Origin: Paraburkholderia sp. UYCP14C
Lineage (GTDB): Bacteria > Pseudomonadota > Gammaproteobacteria > Burkholderiales > Burkholderiaceae
Length of the DNA: 64,000 bases
NCBI RefSeq assembly: GCF_004197395.1
Contig: NZ_SELS01000002.1
Location: forward strand, 1-64,000
Reading direction: 5' to 3'
Position 1 is the stretch's first letter. Each line of letters opens with the position of its first letter. The position numbers and the translations under genes were made by a program. This document shows, in pieces, positions 44,396-53,015 of this stretch. Below the pieces are notes generated by a model. That model was not told the origin of the DNA, made no database searches, and saw only the letters and a list, made by a program, of their open reading frames with translations.

Positions 44396-45349
44396 ATGAA
44401 GACCGAGCAACTTTTCGACGACTCCGAGAACACAGAGCACTCTCTTGCCGAGCGCGCTGCCGTGGCATCCCGCACCACGTGGGTGAGCGTTGCGGTCAAT
44501 CTGGTCCTGACCTTCGGTCAGGTCCTGACCGGGGTACTGTCAGGCTCTCAGGGCCTCGTTGCGGACGGCATACACTCGCTCTCAGATCTCGTCGCCGACT
44601 TTGTCGTACTTTTTGCCAGTCACCACAGCAGGAAAGGCGAAGACGAAGCGCATCCATACGGTCATCAGCGCTTCGAAACCGGCGCCTCGCTGGCGCTCGG
44701 CGCACTCCTTGCCGCGGTGGGCGTGGGCATGCTCTGGTCGGCGATTCGCAAACTCGAAGATCCGGCCTCCGTGCAACGCGTTCACATCGCTGCACTATGG
44801 GTGGCAATGGGCGCACTGATCGCCAAGGAGCTGCTCTTCCGTTTCATGCTGGCGGCGGCGAAGCGCGTGAAATCGAGCATGCTGGTCGCCAATGCCTGGC
44901 ATGCGAGGTCCGACGCCGCATCTTCGCTGGTGGTAGGCGTGGGTATCGTCGGCAATCTGGCGGGCTATCCGATACTCGACCCGGTCGCGGCGCTGATCGT
45001 CGGCATGCTGGTGCTCAAGATGGGATGGCAGTTCGGTTCCGAGGCTTTTCACGACCTGATGGACCGCTCAGCGGACGAAAACGAGGTGGACGCCATTCGA
45101 CTGACGCTGCTTGACACCCCGGGCGTGATTGGCGTCCACGACCTGCGCACGCGCAAAATGGGCGACATGATAGTGGCCGATGTTCACATCGAGGTCGACG
45201 CTACGATTTCCGTCGAAGCGGGCCACGAAATCGCGGTCGCTGCGCGCAAGCACGTACTGACGCGCCATCGTGTGCTCAATCTCATGACCCATGTAGACCC
45301 ACGCAAGCAGGCCGGTGCGGTCATGCCTGCAGGGCCAGCCAGCAACTGA
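44396..45349 (+). CDS. Cation diffusion facilitator transporter
   Basis: A 317-residue CDF-family antiporter exporting a divalent metal (Zn, Fe, Co or Mn). HSLSDLVADFVVLF in helix II supplies the first pair of metal ligands, and the region HARSDAASSLVVGVG in helix V gives the second (HxxxD). The C-terminal cytoplasmic domain (DTPGVIGVHDLRTRKMGD, then VDVEV-like strands) is present. GGAAG precedes ATG 44396; earlier in-frame ATGs at 44354 and 44378 lack a ribosome site. The HxxxD/HxxxD-like pattern does not settle the metal. Confidence 0.9.
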   Translation: MKTEQLFDDSENTEHSLAERAAVASRTTWVSVAVNLVLTFGQVLTGVLSGSQGLVADGIHSLSDLVADFVVLFASHHSRKGEDEAHPYGHQRFETGASLALGALLAAVGVGMLWSAIRKLEDPASVQRVHIAALWVAMGALIAKELLFRFMLAAAKRVKSSMLVANAWHARSDAASSLVVGVGIVGNLAGYPILDPVAALIVGMLVLKMGWQFGSEAFHDLMDRSADENEVDAIRLTLLDTPGVIGVHDLRTRKMGDMIVADVHIEVDATISVEAGHEIAVAARKHVLTRHRVLNLMTHVDPRKQAGAVMPAGPASN

Positions 45350-45366
45350 TCGCCACGTTCCGCGGC

Positions 45367-45846
45367 TTACAGGTGGTGGTCGTAGGTCAGGCGGACCTTG
45401 GTCGGCTTGACGCTGTCTTTTCGCGTGATCGAAAGATCGATGCGATAGCGGCCCGGCCACGGCATTTCAAAATAGTTGCCGTAAGTCACCGTGTCATTTA
45501 CGTTGAGCTCCTGCAGAGGCTTGACCTGCGTATGTGAGCGCGATTTCGGCTTTGGCCCCGTCATCGTGGCATTCACGGTCGCTTCACTGATGCGCTCCCC
45601 GGTTGCCTTATCGAACAGCGCGACGACGAGGTGATAGTTTGAGAGACCTGGCGCCGATGCGTGTTCGACCGGCTCGCTTGCGCCCCGGGCGACCGATTGC
45701 GCCTTTTCGGCAGGCACAATGCCAAAGTGGACGGTCAGACCACCGTTCGTCACGCTCCGGTTCAGTTGATCGGCAAAGGCGCCGCTTGATGCGAGCGCAA
45801 GCAGACCCACGGCCATAACCATCAGGATTTTGGTCAACTTCAGCAT
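45367..45846 (-). CDS. Small periplasmic protein, unknown
   Basis: A 159-residue exported protein: signal peptide MLKLTKILMVMAVGLLALASS with cleavage near AFA-DQ, then an all-beta-looking domain (GLTVHFGIVPAEKAQSV, then ATVNATMTGPKPKSRSH and GRYRIDLSITRK). It resembles YtkA/FixH-type or copper-linked immunoglobulin-like domains only loosely. Start ATG 45846 has GGGGG upstream. An FNR-type box (45965-45978) lies ahead of it in the divergent gap. Confidence 0.7.
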   Translation of the reverse strand: MLKLTKILMVMAVGLLALASSGAFADQLNRSVTNGGLTVHFGIVPAEKAQSVARGASEPVEHASAPGLSNYHLVVALFDKATGERISEATVNATMTGPKPKSRSHTQVKPLQELNVNDTVTYGNYFEMPWPGRYRIDLSITRKDSVKPTKVRLTYDHHL

Positions 45847-45964
45847 GGCTACCCCCGATTCCGTAGTGAGGTCGCATGGCGACATCCGATGCACGACATG
45901 CATGTCCAGCGTTTTAGTTCTGGACACTTCATCTGCATGCTGCAGTCGGAGACTGGCGGCGACA

Positions 45965-45978
45965 TTGACTCACATCAA
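45965..45978 (-). promoter_or_regulatory. FNR/Anr-type box in divergent secreted-protein gap
   Basis: TTGACTCACATCAA. For the leftward gene, CAGCAT (45937-45942) falls at the class II -10 position. The gap 45847-46160 holds this box and a second at 46091. Confidence 0.65.
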
Positions 45979-46090
45979 TCCAGGCCATAAAACGCTACCC
46001 CTGTTACAAGCGAGATCGGCCGGTTCCCTCTAGCGCCGTTGCGACGGTGGGTTTGCGAACAGCGCCGCAGAAATGCACTGCGCCGCTTGA

Positions 46091-46104
46091 TTGATCTGTG
46101 TCAA
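46091..46104 (+). promoter_or_regulatory. FNR/Anr-type box before rightward secreted protein
   Basis: TTGATCTGTGTCAA, with CATGCT at 46126-46131 at class II spacing and the ATG at 46161 about 22 bases after the predicted start. Confidence 0.7.
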
Positions 46105-46160
46105 CAGCCCGTGCGCGTCGATTGTCATGCTGTAGCCAGAATGTTTGGGAGACCGGGGCC

Positions 46161-46610
46161 ATGAAAACCAACGTTGCTTTGCTTCTTGTCGGATTCCTCT
46201 GCTTTGTCTCGATTGATCCGCCTGTGCTCGCACAAACGCATATCGCGCCAGCGACGCGCAACGGCATCGAGTACGTCAGCGGCGGTATCGGCGAGGATGA
46301 GGTACAAGCGATGAAGGCGCTCGCACCTCGTTACAACCTTCGCATCACGTTCGCGCTGACCGGGGGAGAGTACCTCTCGGATGTGACGGTCACGCTGAAC
46401 TCGGAACGGGGCGTCGAACTCCTGAAAGCGAGAACGCACGGTCCCTTCATCTTCTTCAGGATACCGCCTGGCCGCTACAGGATCGCAGCGCAGGCCGATC
46501 ATGTCACCGAGCACAGGTGGGTGCGCGTCCCCGCGAAGGGCGGAGTCGAGACCCGGTTCTACTGGCCGGAGCCGAATCGGCATGGCGTCATCAGCAGCCT
46601 GAGGCCCTAG
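46161..46610 (+). CDS. Exported protein with transthyretin-like fold, unknown
   Basis: A 149-residue exported protein with signal peptide ending VLA-QT (about residue 24). The mature part has YNLRITFALTGGEYLSDVTV, then FIFFRIPPGRYRIAAQADH and a final strand VETRFYWPE. That strand pattern, with PPGRYRI, suggests a carboxypeptidase-regulatory or transthyretin-like beta domain. The function is unknown. It has its own FNR-type promoter and is followed 33 bases later by creA. Confidence 0.65.
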   Translation: MKTNVALLLVGFLCFVSIDPPVLAQTHIAPATRNGIEYVSGGIGEDEVQAMKALAPRYNLRITFALTGGEYLSDVTVTLNSERGVELLKARTHGPFIFFRIPPGRYRIAAQADHVTEHRWVRVPAKGGVETRFYWPEPNRHGVISSLRP

Positions 46611-46643
46611 CCCGGGACCGGGTCTGCCGTCAGGAGACATGTC

Positions 46644-47120
46644 ATGAAGCGTTGCTCGCTGATTGCTGGAATGGTGGCGACTGCGGTCGCCGTATCTGTG
46701 ATGCCCGCCGCGCATGGCGAGGAACTGGCTAGAATCGCAACGCATTCGCAGCGCTACGGCACACACATCGGTATCTCAGCGTACGAGGATCCGCTGGTAA
46801 AGGGCGTGACCTGCTACGTTTCCAGTACACATCGCGACGATGATCTCGGGAACGTTCAATCGGGGCATGCGACAGACGCCGTCGTTTCCTGCCAGCAGGT
46901 GCGCACGCTCAGTACACCGAGCCTGGTCCCTAAACAGGCGCAGGTATTCGATGAATCGGTAGACCCGATCTTCAAGACCATTCACGTCATCCGGATTCTG
47001 GACCGCAAGCGCCTGACGGTCCTGTATGTCAGCTACATGGAGAGCGACCTGGCAGGGAATCTACCCGGTCATGTCGACGTGATCCGGCTGGAGGTGCGCG
47101 GAAAACAGGCGGCGCAATAG
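46644..47120 (+). CDS. creA: CreA family periplasmic protein
   Basis: A 158-residue exported protein. The signal peptide ends AAHG-EE. The family pattern is clear: IGISAYEDPLVKGVTCYVS, then SCQQVRTLSTPSLVP, then FKTIHVIRILDRKRLTVLYVSY. CreA is widespread but its biochemical role is unsettled. GGAG lies ahead of the ATG. It probably shares the FNR-type promoter of the upstream secreted-protein gene. Confidence 0.88.
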   Translation: MKRCSLIAGMVATAVAVSVMPAAHGEELARIATHSQRYGTHIGISAYEDPLVKGVTCYVSSTHRDDDLGNVQSGHATDAVVSCQQVRTLSTPSLVPKQAQVFDESVDPIFKTIHVIRILDRKRLTVLYVSYMESDLAGNLPGHVDVIRLEVRGKQAAQ

Positions 47121-47222
47121 CACTGCATCAACGGTTCGCGAATCATTACCCTCGCGTTGCACGCCGCTGGAATTCTATGCCTGAAGTTGGGTCGCTCGGG
47201 CCCGGCTCACCACACGAGCGCC

Positions 47223-48620
47223 TCAAGAAGTATTCCTCATCACAGTGTGGGAACCGGCTTTCGGTTCCTCGTGACTCGTACCAATCCAGCAAACCTCCAC
47301 CCGCAATCCGCCTAGCGCACGGGATCTACCGATGTCGATCGCGGCGCCATGCGCGTTCGCGATGCGCCGCACGATCGACCAGCCGAGCCCGCTCCCGCTT
47401 TGCTCGCTATCTCGCGCACGGAAGAATCGCTCTCCCAGCCGCTGCAAGTCATCTTCCGGGAGACCTGGTCCACTGTCTTCCACAGCCAGCATGACGTGGC
47501 CATTGCGACTGCGCACCGACACCTCGATTCGAGCCCGAATAGGGCTATAGCGGACAGCGTTGTCGACCAGATTGCGAATGAGCGACGCGAGCAGCACCTC
47601 GTTGCCTACGACGACGCAGTGTTCAGGCGCTTCGAGTTCGAGCCGCTGCAACCTGGCGAGCGACTGCGGCGCGATGTCGGCGATAACCTGCTTCGCCACG
47701 GCGCCAAGATCGACCGCGCGACTATCATCGCTCAGCGCCCCGGCTTCGAGCCGCGACAGCAGCAAGAGCTGATCGACGAGATGCACCGCGCGTTCGCAGC
47801 CCTCAAGCACGCCCGAAAGCGCGTGCCTGCGAAGCCCGGCATCAGCCTCCGCCATAGCCACCTGCGCCTGCGCCTTGATTGCGGCGATCGGCGTGCGCAG
47901 TTCATGCGCGGCGTCGGCGGTGAACCGCCGCTCCGCATCGAGCACGGCGCGAATGCGATCGAACAGACGGTTGAGCGCATCAAGCATCGGCTGCATTTCC
48001 TGCGGCGCGCGATTCATCTGGACGGGGTCCAGGGCGAGCGGATCACGCCTCCCCAGCATGCGCCCCAGATCCCGAAGCGGCGCTGCGCCTAGTCGGACGG
48101 CCCACCAGGTCACGAGCGCGAGCACCGGTAGCGCGACCGCCATCGGCCAGAGGGCGCTGCGCATCACCGCCAGCAGTATCGATGTGCGTGAGTCGATCCG
48201 CTCACCTACGAAGATTTCGACATCCTGCTGCACGCCGGGAGTGGCAAACACCCGCCATGCCTTGCCATCTATCTGGACGGTCCAAAATCCCGATACCCAC
48301 CTATCCCGGGGAGGCACCATGGGCCGCGACGGCGCATTGGCCGAATGCATTCCGAGCTGCCCGTTGTGGAAGACCTGGAACACCACCTTCGGCGCATAGG
48401 GATGCAAGACCGGCGCGTCCAGCGCCTCGTCGTCGTCCGCTGCCTGGGCCTGTTGCATGACCAGCAGCGCTGCAGCCTGCGCGAGATGGCTGTCGAGCAG
48501 ATGATCGATTTCCTGTCGCGCATCGTGCCATGTGAGCGCGCTCGCGACCAGCCACACTGCCGCCACCACCCCGGTCACAAGCACGAGCAGGCGTCCCTGC
48601 AGCGAGCGCGGCAGGATCAT
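47223..48620 (-). CDS. QseC/PmrB-type sensor kinase
   Basis: A 465-residue membrane histidine kinase. An N-terminal helix (LLVLVTGVVAAVWLVASAL), a periplasmic domain of about 130 residues and a second helix (ALWPMAVALPVLALVTWWAV) lead to a HAMP-like linker. The phospho-acceptor box RFTADAAHELRTPIAAIKAQ and the ATPase boxes NLVDNAVRYSP, VEDSGPGLP and GSGLGWSIV follow. Homology is closest to QseC. It overlaps the regulator stop by 4 bases. No metal-binding or quinone motif is obvious in the sensor domain. Neighbouring cytochrome genes suggest a redox role, but that is inference. Confidence 0.92.
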   Translation of the reverse strand: MILPRSLQGRLLVLVTGVVAAVWLVASALTWHDARQEIDHLLDSHLAQAAALLVMQQAQAADDDEALDAPVLHPYAPKVVFQVFHNGQLGMHSANAPSRPMVPPRDRWVSGFWTVQIDGKAWRVFATPGVQQDVEIFVGERIDSRTSILLAVMRSALWPMAVALPVLALVTWWAVRLGAAPLRDLGRMLGRRDPLALDPVQMNRAPQEMQPMLDALNRLFDRIRAVLDAERRFTADAAHELRTPIAAIKAQAQVAMAEADAGLRRHALSGVLEGCERAVHLVDQLLLLSRLEAGALSDDSRAVDLGAVAKQVIADIAPQSLARLQRLELEAPEHCVVVGNEVLLASLIRNLVDNAVRYSPIRARIEVSVRSRNGHVMLAVEDSGPGLPEDDLQRLGERFFRARDSEQSGSGLGWSIVRRIANAHGAAIDIGRSRALGGLRVEVCWIGTSHEEPKAGSHTVMRNTS

Positions 48621-49291
48621 GGCTCACTCATGTTGTCGCCCAGCAACACGTAACCTACACCGCGCACGGTCCGGATCAGGTCGCCGCCGAGCTTGCTTCT
48701 GAGGCGATGCACGTGCACCTCGACTGCATTGCTTTCGACTTCCTGGCCCCAGCTATACAGATGCTGCTCGATTTGTTCACGTGAAAGAACGCGGCCCGCA
48801 TTCAGCATCAGCACGTGCAGCAGATCAAACTCGCGCGGGGACATCGTCACGGGAACGCCGGCGCGGTAGACCGCACGCGATGCGGGTTCCAGCACGACGT
48901 CCTGCGCCTTGAGCCGCTCGCAAGGCCGGCCATGCGAGCGGCGAACCAGTGCTCGCAGCCGGGCACCGAGTTCATGCAGGTCGATCGGTTTGACGACATA
49001 GTCGTCAGCCCCGATGTTGAGCCCGCGGATACGGTCCGGCACGGCGTCGCGCGCGGTGAGCACCAGGATGGGCAGTTCGACCCCGGCGCTGCGCACGCGT
49101 CGCAGCACATCGATGCCGTCCATGCGAGGCAAGCCGAGATCGAGGATCGCAGCCGCATAGGGCTGCGCACGCAGTTCGCGCTGCGCGGCCTCGCCGTCGC
49201 GAACCCAGTCGACCTGAAAAGCCTGCTGTCGCAGCCCGGCACGAATACCGTCGCCGAGCAGGGGGTCGTCTTCGACAAGCAGAATGCGCAC
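48617..49291 (-). CDS. QseB/PmrA-type response regulator
   Basis: A 224-residue OmpR-class regulator. The receiver domain has an acidic pair in LVEDDPL, the phosphorylation Asp in AAILDLGLPRMDG, Thr in LVLTARDA and Lys in VVKPIDLHEL. The C-terminal winged helix (MSPREFDLLHVLMLNAGRVL, VEVHVHRLRSKLG) is intact. It is the first gene of the two-component operon and starts 26 bases after the upstream cytochrome b gene ends, so it may be cotranscribed with the cytochromes. Confidence 0.93.
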   Translation of the reverse strand: MRILLVEDDPLLGDGIRAGLRQQAFQVDWVRDGEAAQRELRAQPYAAAILDLGLPRMDGIDVLRRVRSAGVELPILVLTARDAVPDRIRGLNIGADDYVVKPIDLHELGARLRALVRRSHGRPCERLKAQDVVLEPASRAVYRAGVPVTMSPREFDLLHVLMLNAGRVLSREQIEQHLYSWGQEVESNAVEVHVHRLRSKLGGDLIRTVRGVGYVLLGDNMSEP

Positions 49292-49316
49292 GTGTGAAAT
49301 GTCCTATATATGGAAC

Positions 49317-50054
49317 TCAGTCGCCGTCCTCGTCGGCATTGGGTCGCAGATGCGCAGTGGCCCCTGCGGACTGACTCGCCCCCGGCGTTTGGGAGCCCGC
49401 ATGCGATTGCGTCCACCACCAGGCGATCACGGCTACCATGACCAGCACGGCAAACCCCCAACGCGCGCTTCGAATGCTTTCGTCCGCACGGCCCGATTTG
49501 TATCCCGTTACCATCGCGCCAATCAGGTTCTCGCGGTGCAACAGGCTGCTCGCGAGCACCGCTACGACGTGAATGGCGACCAACGCGAACATGGCGCTGG
49601 CGACACCCCCATGCAGTTCGCCGAGCCATTCACCACCGGTGCTGTTATAGGCGCCCCAGCCGGTTACTCCGACCGCCCATGTCATCAGCAGCATTGCAAC
49701 GATCGCGATTGCGCCTGCCGGATTGTGGCCGACGTATCGCTCTGGATGCCCCTTGACGAGGCTTGCCATGTAGCGAATGACGGCAGCCGGCGAGCGCACG
49801 AAGCTGGAGAATCGCGCGTATCGCGTTCCCATCAGTCCCCAGACGATGCGAAACGCGACGAGCCCGACCATCGTGTAGCCCAGTGTCGCGTGCAGCAGCC
49901 GCCATCGCTCGCTCTCCGCCGTCAGCCATGCTCCCGCGAACAAGGCAACCATCAGCCAGTGGAACACGCGCACAGGCGCGTCCCATACCAGAATCCGGAC
50001 CGTGCCGGACGCGCGCGCGTCGTTCTCAGCGCGGGATGCGAATGTATCGTTCAT
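49317..50054 (-). CDS. Membrane cytochrome b
   Basis: A 245-residue di-haem cytochrome b of the CybB/HyaC-like group with four main helices. The N-terminus has WDAPVRVFHWLMVALFAGAWL, with a haem-ligand His. More histidines follow in RLLHATLGYTMVGLVAFRIVW, VGHNPAGAIAIVAMLL and FALVAIHVVAVLASSLLHREN. Such proteins reduce periplasmic c-type cytochromes from quinol. Start ATG 50054 overlaps the diheme cytochrome gene by 29 bases, indicating one operon (DUF1924 cytochrome, diheme cytochrome c, cytochrome b). Confidence 0.88.
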   Translation of the reverse strand: MNDTFASRAENDARASGTVRILVWDAPVRVFHWLMVALFAGAWLTAESERWRLLHATLGYTMVGLVAFRIVWGLMGTRYARFSSFVRSPAAVIRYMASLVKGHPERYVGHNPAGAIAIVAMLLMTWAVGVTGWGAYNSTGGEWLGELHGGVASAMFALVAIHVVAVLASSLLHRENLIGAMVTGYKSGRADESIRSARWGFAVLVMVAVIAWWWTQSHAGSQTPGASQSAGATAHLRPNADEDGD

Positions 50055-50511
50055 CGAAGTTTCCTTGATCTGCCCGCGTATGACAGGCGGCGCAGTTCGA
50101 CGCGCTCTTGACTGCCGGACGCCGCCACGTCGATGCGGGAATTTCGTCGTGCGCGGCCGTGAACCAGGTTGAGCGGGTAATACGATCCTCGGGCGGTACG
50201 CTCGACCTCTGTTCCGCGTTTGCGGCATGCGCGGTGAGCCAGCCTTCGAGCTGCTTCACGGACGCAGCGTCGAGAGACGCATTGGTGCCGAAGTGATGAT
50301 CGAGATTGCTGAGGATGCGTCGCCACGAATCCGCGGGCAACATCCCCGGCGGATACGCGATATGGCAGGCAGCGCACTCCTGCCGGTATTTCGGCAGTGG
50401 CGTCGGCGAACTCGTGTGCTGTTCTTCCTCTCCGACGGCAAAGCCTGGAAGCGTAGTCGCGGCAAGGGCCATGAACGCGCAGGCAATTGCAGCAGCAAAT
50501 CGGATCTTCAT
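50026..50511 (-). CDS. Diheme cytochrome c (DHC type)
   Basis: A 161-residue exported protein. The signal peptide ends near FAVG-EE. Two CxxCH sites are seen: ECAACHIAYPPGMLP and NCAACHTRADQGN. The region PADSWRRILSNLDHHFGTNASL is the DHC-family signature. It probably relays electrons from the adjacent membrane cytochrome b. The start at ATG 50511 gives a clean signal peptide. Confidence 0.9.
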   Translation of the reverse strand: MKIRFAAAIACAFMALAATTLPGFAVGEEEQHTSSPTPLPKYRQECAACHIAYPPGMLPADSWRRILSNLDHHFGTNASLDAASVKQLEGWLTAHAANAEQRSSVPPEDRITRSTWFTAAHDEIPASTWRRPAVKSASNCAACHTRADQGNFDERYIRIPR

Positions 50512-50558
50512 GTGTCTGTCCTTCGCGGAGTCGTCGATGCGAACCCCGCTCGTGCGCG

Positions 50559-50963
50559 CTATGGCTTGAGCGTCATCAGCCAACTCAGGATGTCCGCCTT
50601 CTCCGATGCCGTGCACTCGCGCCCGACCACATCCCCGCAATTGCGGCGGAACCACTTTTCAGTCTTTGCCGCGTCCGTGAAGCGCTCGGGATCAAACGCC
50701 GGGGCAAGCGGTGCAATCGTCTTGCCTGTGACCGCATGTTGGCCGTTGCCGGTCGGCGTCGCGCCATGGCACGTCGCACAGGCCCAATCACGCCCGTGCC
50801 GCGTGATGAAGAACTGTTGCCCTCGCGAGGGAACAGGCGCGGCTGTCGACTGCGCCGCGTAGCCCTGCAGGATCTGCGCAGGCGATTCCGCGTAGGCGGC
50901 TGAAACAACGGCAACGACGCCGTACAGAGAACAAAGTGCCCGCACACGCCCGGATGTCAGCAT
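50559..50963 (-). CDS. Monohaem cytochrome c, DUF1924 type
   Basis: A 134-residue exported cytochrome with signal peptide (VSAAYA-ES), one CxxCH (WACATCHGATPTGNGQH), and the family tail WFRRNCGDVVGRECTASEKADILSWL. A distal methionine is not certain. It heads the cytochrome operon. An FNR-type box at 51065-51078 with GACAAT (51038-51043) lies at class II distance, giving a start about 67 bases before the ATG. Confidence 0.88.
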   Translation of the reverse strand: MLTSGRVRALCSLYGVVAVVSAAYAESPAQILQGYAAQSTAAPVPSRGQQFFITRHGRDWACATCHGATPTGNGQHAVTGKTIAPLAPAFDPERFTDAAKTEKWFRRNCGDVVGRECTASEKADILSWLMTLKP

Positions 50964-51406
50964 CGCGAATCCTCCAGTGAATGCTTTAGATGTTCGGGCT
51001 GCTTCCTTACCGGATGCTTAACATGGGCCTCATGCTCATTGTCGGCAGCAACGCTCCTTCTTCGTTGACCTGAATCAACCTATTGGGCCAGTCAGCTTGG
51101 CCCGGACGTGACTCGCTCGCCACGCGGTTTTGAACCGGCAGTGAATCGAAGTCGGTCAATAGCTAACCCGCCGACGTTCCTAGATTGAAAAGAGCCGGTT
51201 CGCTGGGTAAAGCGAACTGCCAGGGCATAGAACGAAGGAATTCTGTCCCACTTGCGCCACGAATATTGTCAACATCAAGGCGTCCAGTTCCTCGCCGGAG
51301 ACGGAGCCGACAATTCATTCACTTACGCGAGAGCGTGCAACAACTGGGGAGATCGCCTTCTTTGGGTTTTCTCGGGCTATCCCATGGATAAGCGCTCAGC
51401 TCTGTC
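50964..51406. other. Intergenic, promoter region, no gene seen
   Basis: A 443-base gap between the cytochrome operon (minus) and the IS element. Apart from the FNR-type box the short open frames here look random. Confidence 0.5.
51065..51078 (-). promoter_or_regulatory. FNR/Anr-type box before the cytochrome operon
   Basis: TTGACCTGAATCAA. On the minus strand GACAAT at 51038-51043 matches 4 of 6 positions of a -10 at class II spacing. Confidence 0.72.
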
Positions 51407-51453
51407 TGAACCGCACCGGATTTTGTGGAGGCTCCAATTCTTGAGATGGAGCC

Positions 51454-51780
51454 ATGAACAAGAAGGCAACCAGGTTTTCCCCGGAAGTCCGAGAGCGCGC
51501 AGTGCGTCTGGTGCGCGAGCAACGAAGCGAACATCCGTCGATGTGGGCGGCGGTCGAATCGATTGCACCGATGATCGGCTGCACGCCGCAGACGCTGCAC
51601 GAATGGATCAAGCGCGACCAGGTTGACAACGGTGAGCGCGATGGCGTCACCACAGACGAGCGCGAGCGCATCAAGGCCCTGGAGCGAGAGGTCAAGGAAT
51701 TGCGCCGAGCCAACGAGATTCTCAAAGTAGCGAGCGCGTTTTTCGCCCAGGCGGAGCTCGACCGCCGTTTCAAGTCCTGA
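51454..51780 (+). CDS. IS3-family transposase OrfA
   Basis: A 108-residue DNA-binding subunit. A helix-turn-helix ([20 protein letters not shown], then [18 protein letters not shown]) is followed by a leucine-zipper-like helix ([30 protein letters not shown]) used for dimerisation. The end overlaps the orfB reading frame, allowing a -1 frameshift fusion near 51770-51780 as in the family. Confidence 0.93.
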   Translation: MNKKATRFSPEVRERAVRLVREQRSEHPSMWAAVESIAPMIGCTPQTLHEWIKRDQVDNGERDGVTTDERERIKALEREVKELRRANEILKVASAFFAQAELDRRFKS

Positions 51781-52691
51781 AGGCCTTCGTTGATCAGCAT
51801 CGCGACACCTTCGGGGTCGAGCCGATCTGCAAGGTCTTGCGGATTGCCCCGTCGGGCTACCGACGCCATGTGGCACAGCTTCGCGATCCGTCCAGACGCT
51901 GCGCCCGCGCGAAACGAGATGAGATTCTGCAACCGGAGATCAAGCGTGTCTGGCAGGCCAACATGCAGGTCTATGGCGTGCCGAAGGTCTGGAAGCAGTT
52001 GAACCGGGAGGGCATTGTGGTGGCGCGCTGCACGGTCGGTCGGCTGATGAAACTGCAAGCACTGCGGGGTGCGGTTCGCGGCAGGCGGGTTCGCACGACG
52101 ACTGCCGATACGAGCGCGCCGCGTCCGTTGGACCGGGTCAACCGGCAATTCAAGGCTGAGCGGCCGAATCAGCTCTGGGTGTCGGACTTCACGTATGTCT
52201 CGGCGTGGCAGGGTTGGCTTTACGTGGCGTTCGTGATCGATGTGTTCGCTCGCCGTATCGTTGGCTGGCGTGTCAGTTCGTCGATGACCACGGACTTCGT
52301 GCTGGACGCACTTGAGCAAGCACTGTACGCGCGGCAACCGGGCGACCACGGGACGTTGATACACCACTCCGATAGGGGGTCCCAATACGTCAGCATTCGC
52401 TACAGCGAACGTCTGGCCGAAGCGGGTATCGAGCCCTCCGTCGGCAGTCGTGGCGACAGCTACGATAATGCGCTGGCCGAAACGATCAGCGGCCTGTACA
52501 AGACAGAACTCATTCATCGGCGCGCCCCGTGGAAAACGCGGGAATCCGTCGAACTGGCAACGCTGGAATGGGTGGCCTGGTACAACCATCATCGGTTGAT
52601 GGAGCCACTGGGTTATATCCCGCCCGCTGAAGCTGAGGCAAACTACTACGGGAAACTTAGAAATATCACTGACGTGCCCGCATTAACTTAA
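51777..52691 (+). CDS. IS3-family transposase OrfB (DDE integrase)
   Basis: Catalytic subunit. The frame is open from the end of orfA ([20 protein letters not shown]); the first internal ATG is at 51837, but expression is expected mainly as an OrfAB frameshift product. The catalytic triad is visible: D in [10 protein letters not shown] in HHSDRGSQY and E in [12 protein letters not shown], with the rve-domain ending [18 protein letters not shown]. Length is typical. Confidence 0.93.
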   Translation: MKAFVDQHRDTFGVEPICKVLRIAPSGYRRHVAQLRDPSRRCARAKRDEILQPEIKRVWQANMQVYGVPKVWKQLNREGIVVARCTVGRLMKLQALRGAVRGRRVRTTTADTSAPRPLDRVNRQFKAERPNQLWVSDFTYVSAWQGWLYVAFVIDVFARRIVGWRVSSSMTTDFVLDALEQALYARQPGDHGTLIHHSDRGSQYVSIRYSERLAEAGIEPSVGSRGDSYDNALAETISGLYKTELIHRRAPWKTRESVELATLEWVAWYNHHRLMEPLGYIPPAEAEANYYGKLRNITDVPALT

Positions 52692-53015
52692 ACCAACCGG
52701 CCTCCACGATTCCCGGTGCGGTTCAACAAGCCGATCTCGACGCTGGCTACTCCTGAGGTAAAGCCAGTGCTCCGAATCTCGCCACCAAAGCGCGGCAGTA
52801 TGTCGGCGGCATTGTGACTTATTCGATTCAACACGGCCTGAGGGAAGGCCAGGAGGACGTTCACGCGATCACGATGAATGGCCGAATACGAAAAGCAAAG
52901 CGCTCACCAGGTCGGATCGCTGCCAGCCATCGGCAGATGCGACCAATGCGCCGGCAATACCGGATGGCAATACGGTTGTGGTATACAGTTGCCGGACTTC
53001 ACTAGCGTCAACCGC

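Larger units (their letters stand above)
51407..52725 (+). mobile_element. IS3-family insertion sequence
   Basis: A 1319-base element with inverted repeats beginning TGAACCGCACCGG at the left end (51407) and ending as its reverse complement at 52725. Further matching bases are GTGGAGGC inside both ends. It carries overlapping-frame orfA and orfB. Flanking triplets are GTC on the left and ACA on the right, so no target duplication is visible. Both genes are intact, so it may still be active. Confidence 0.88.
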
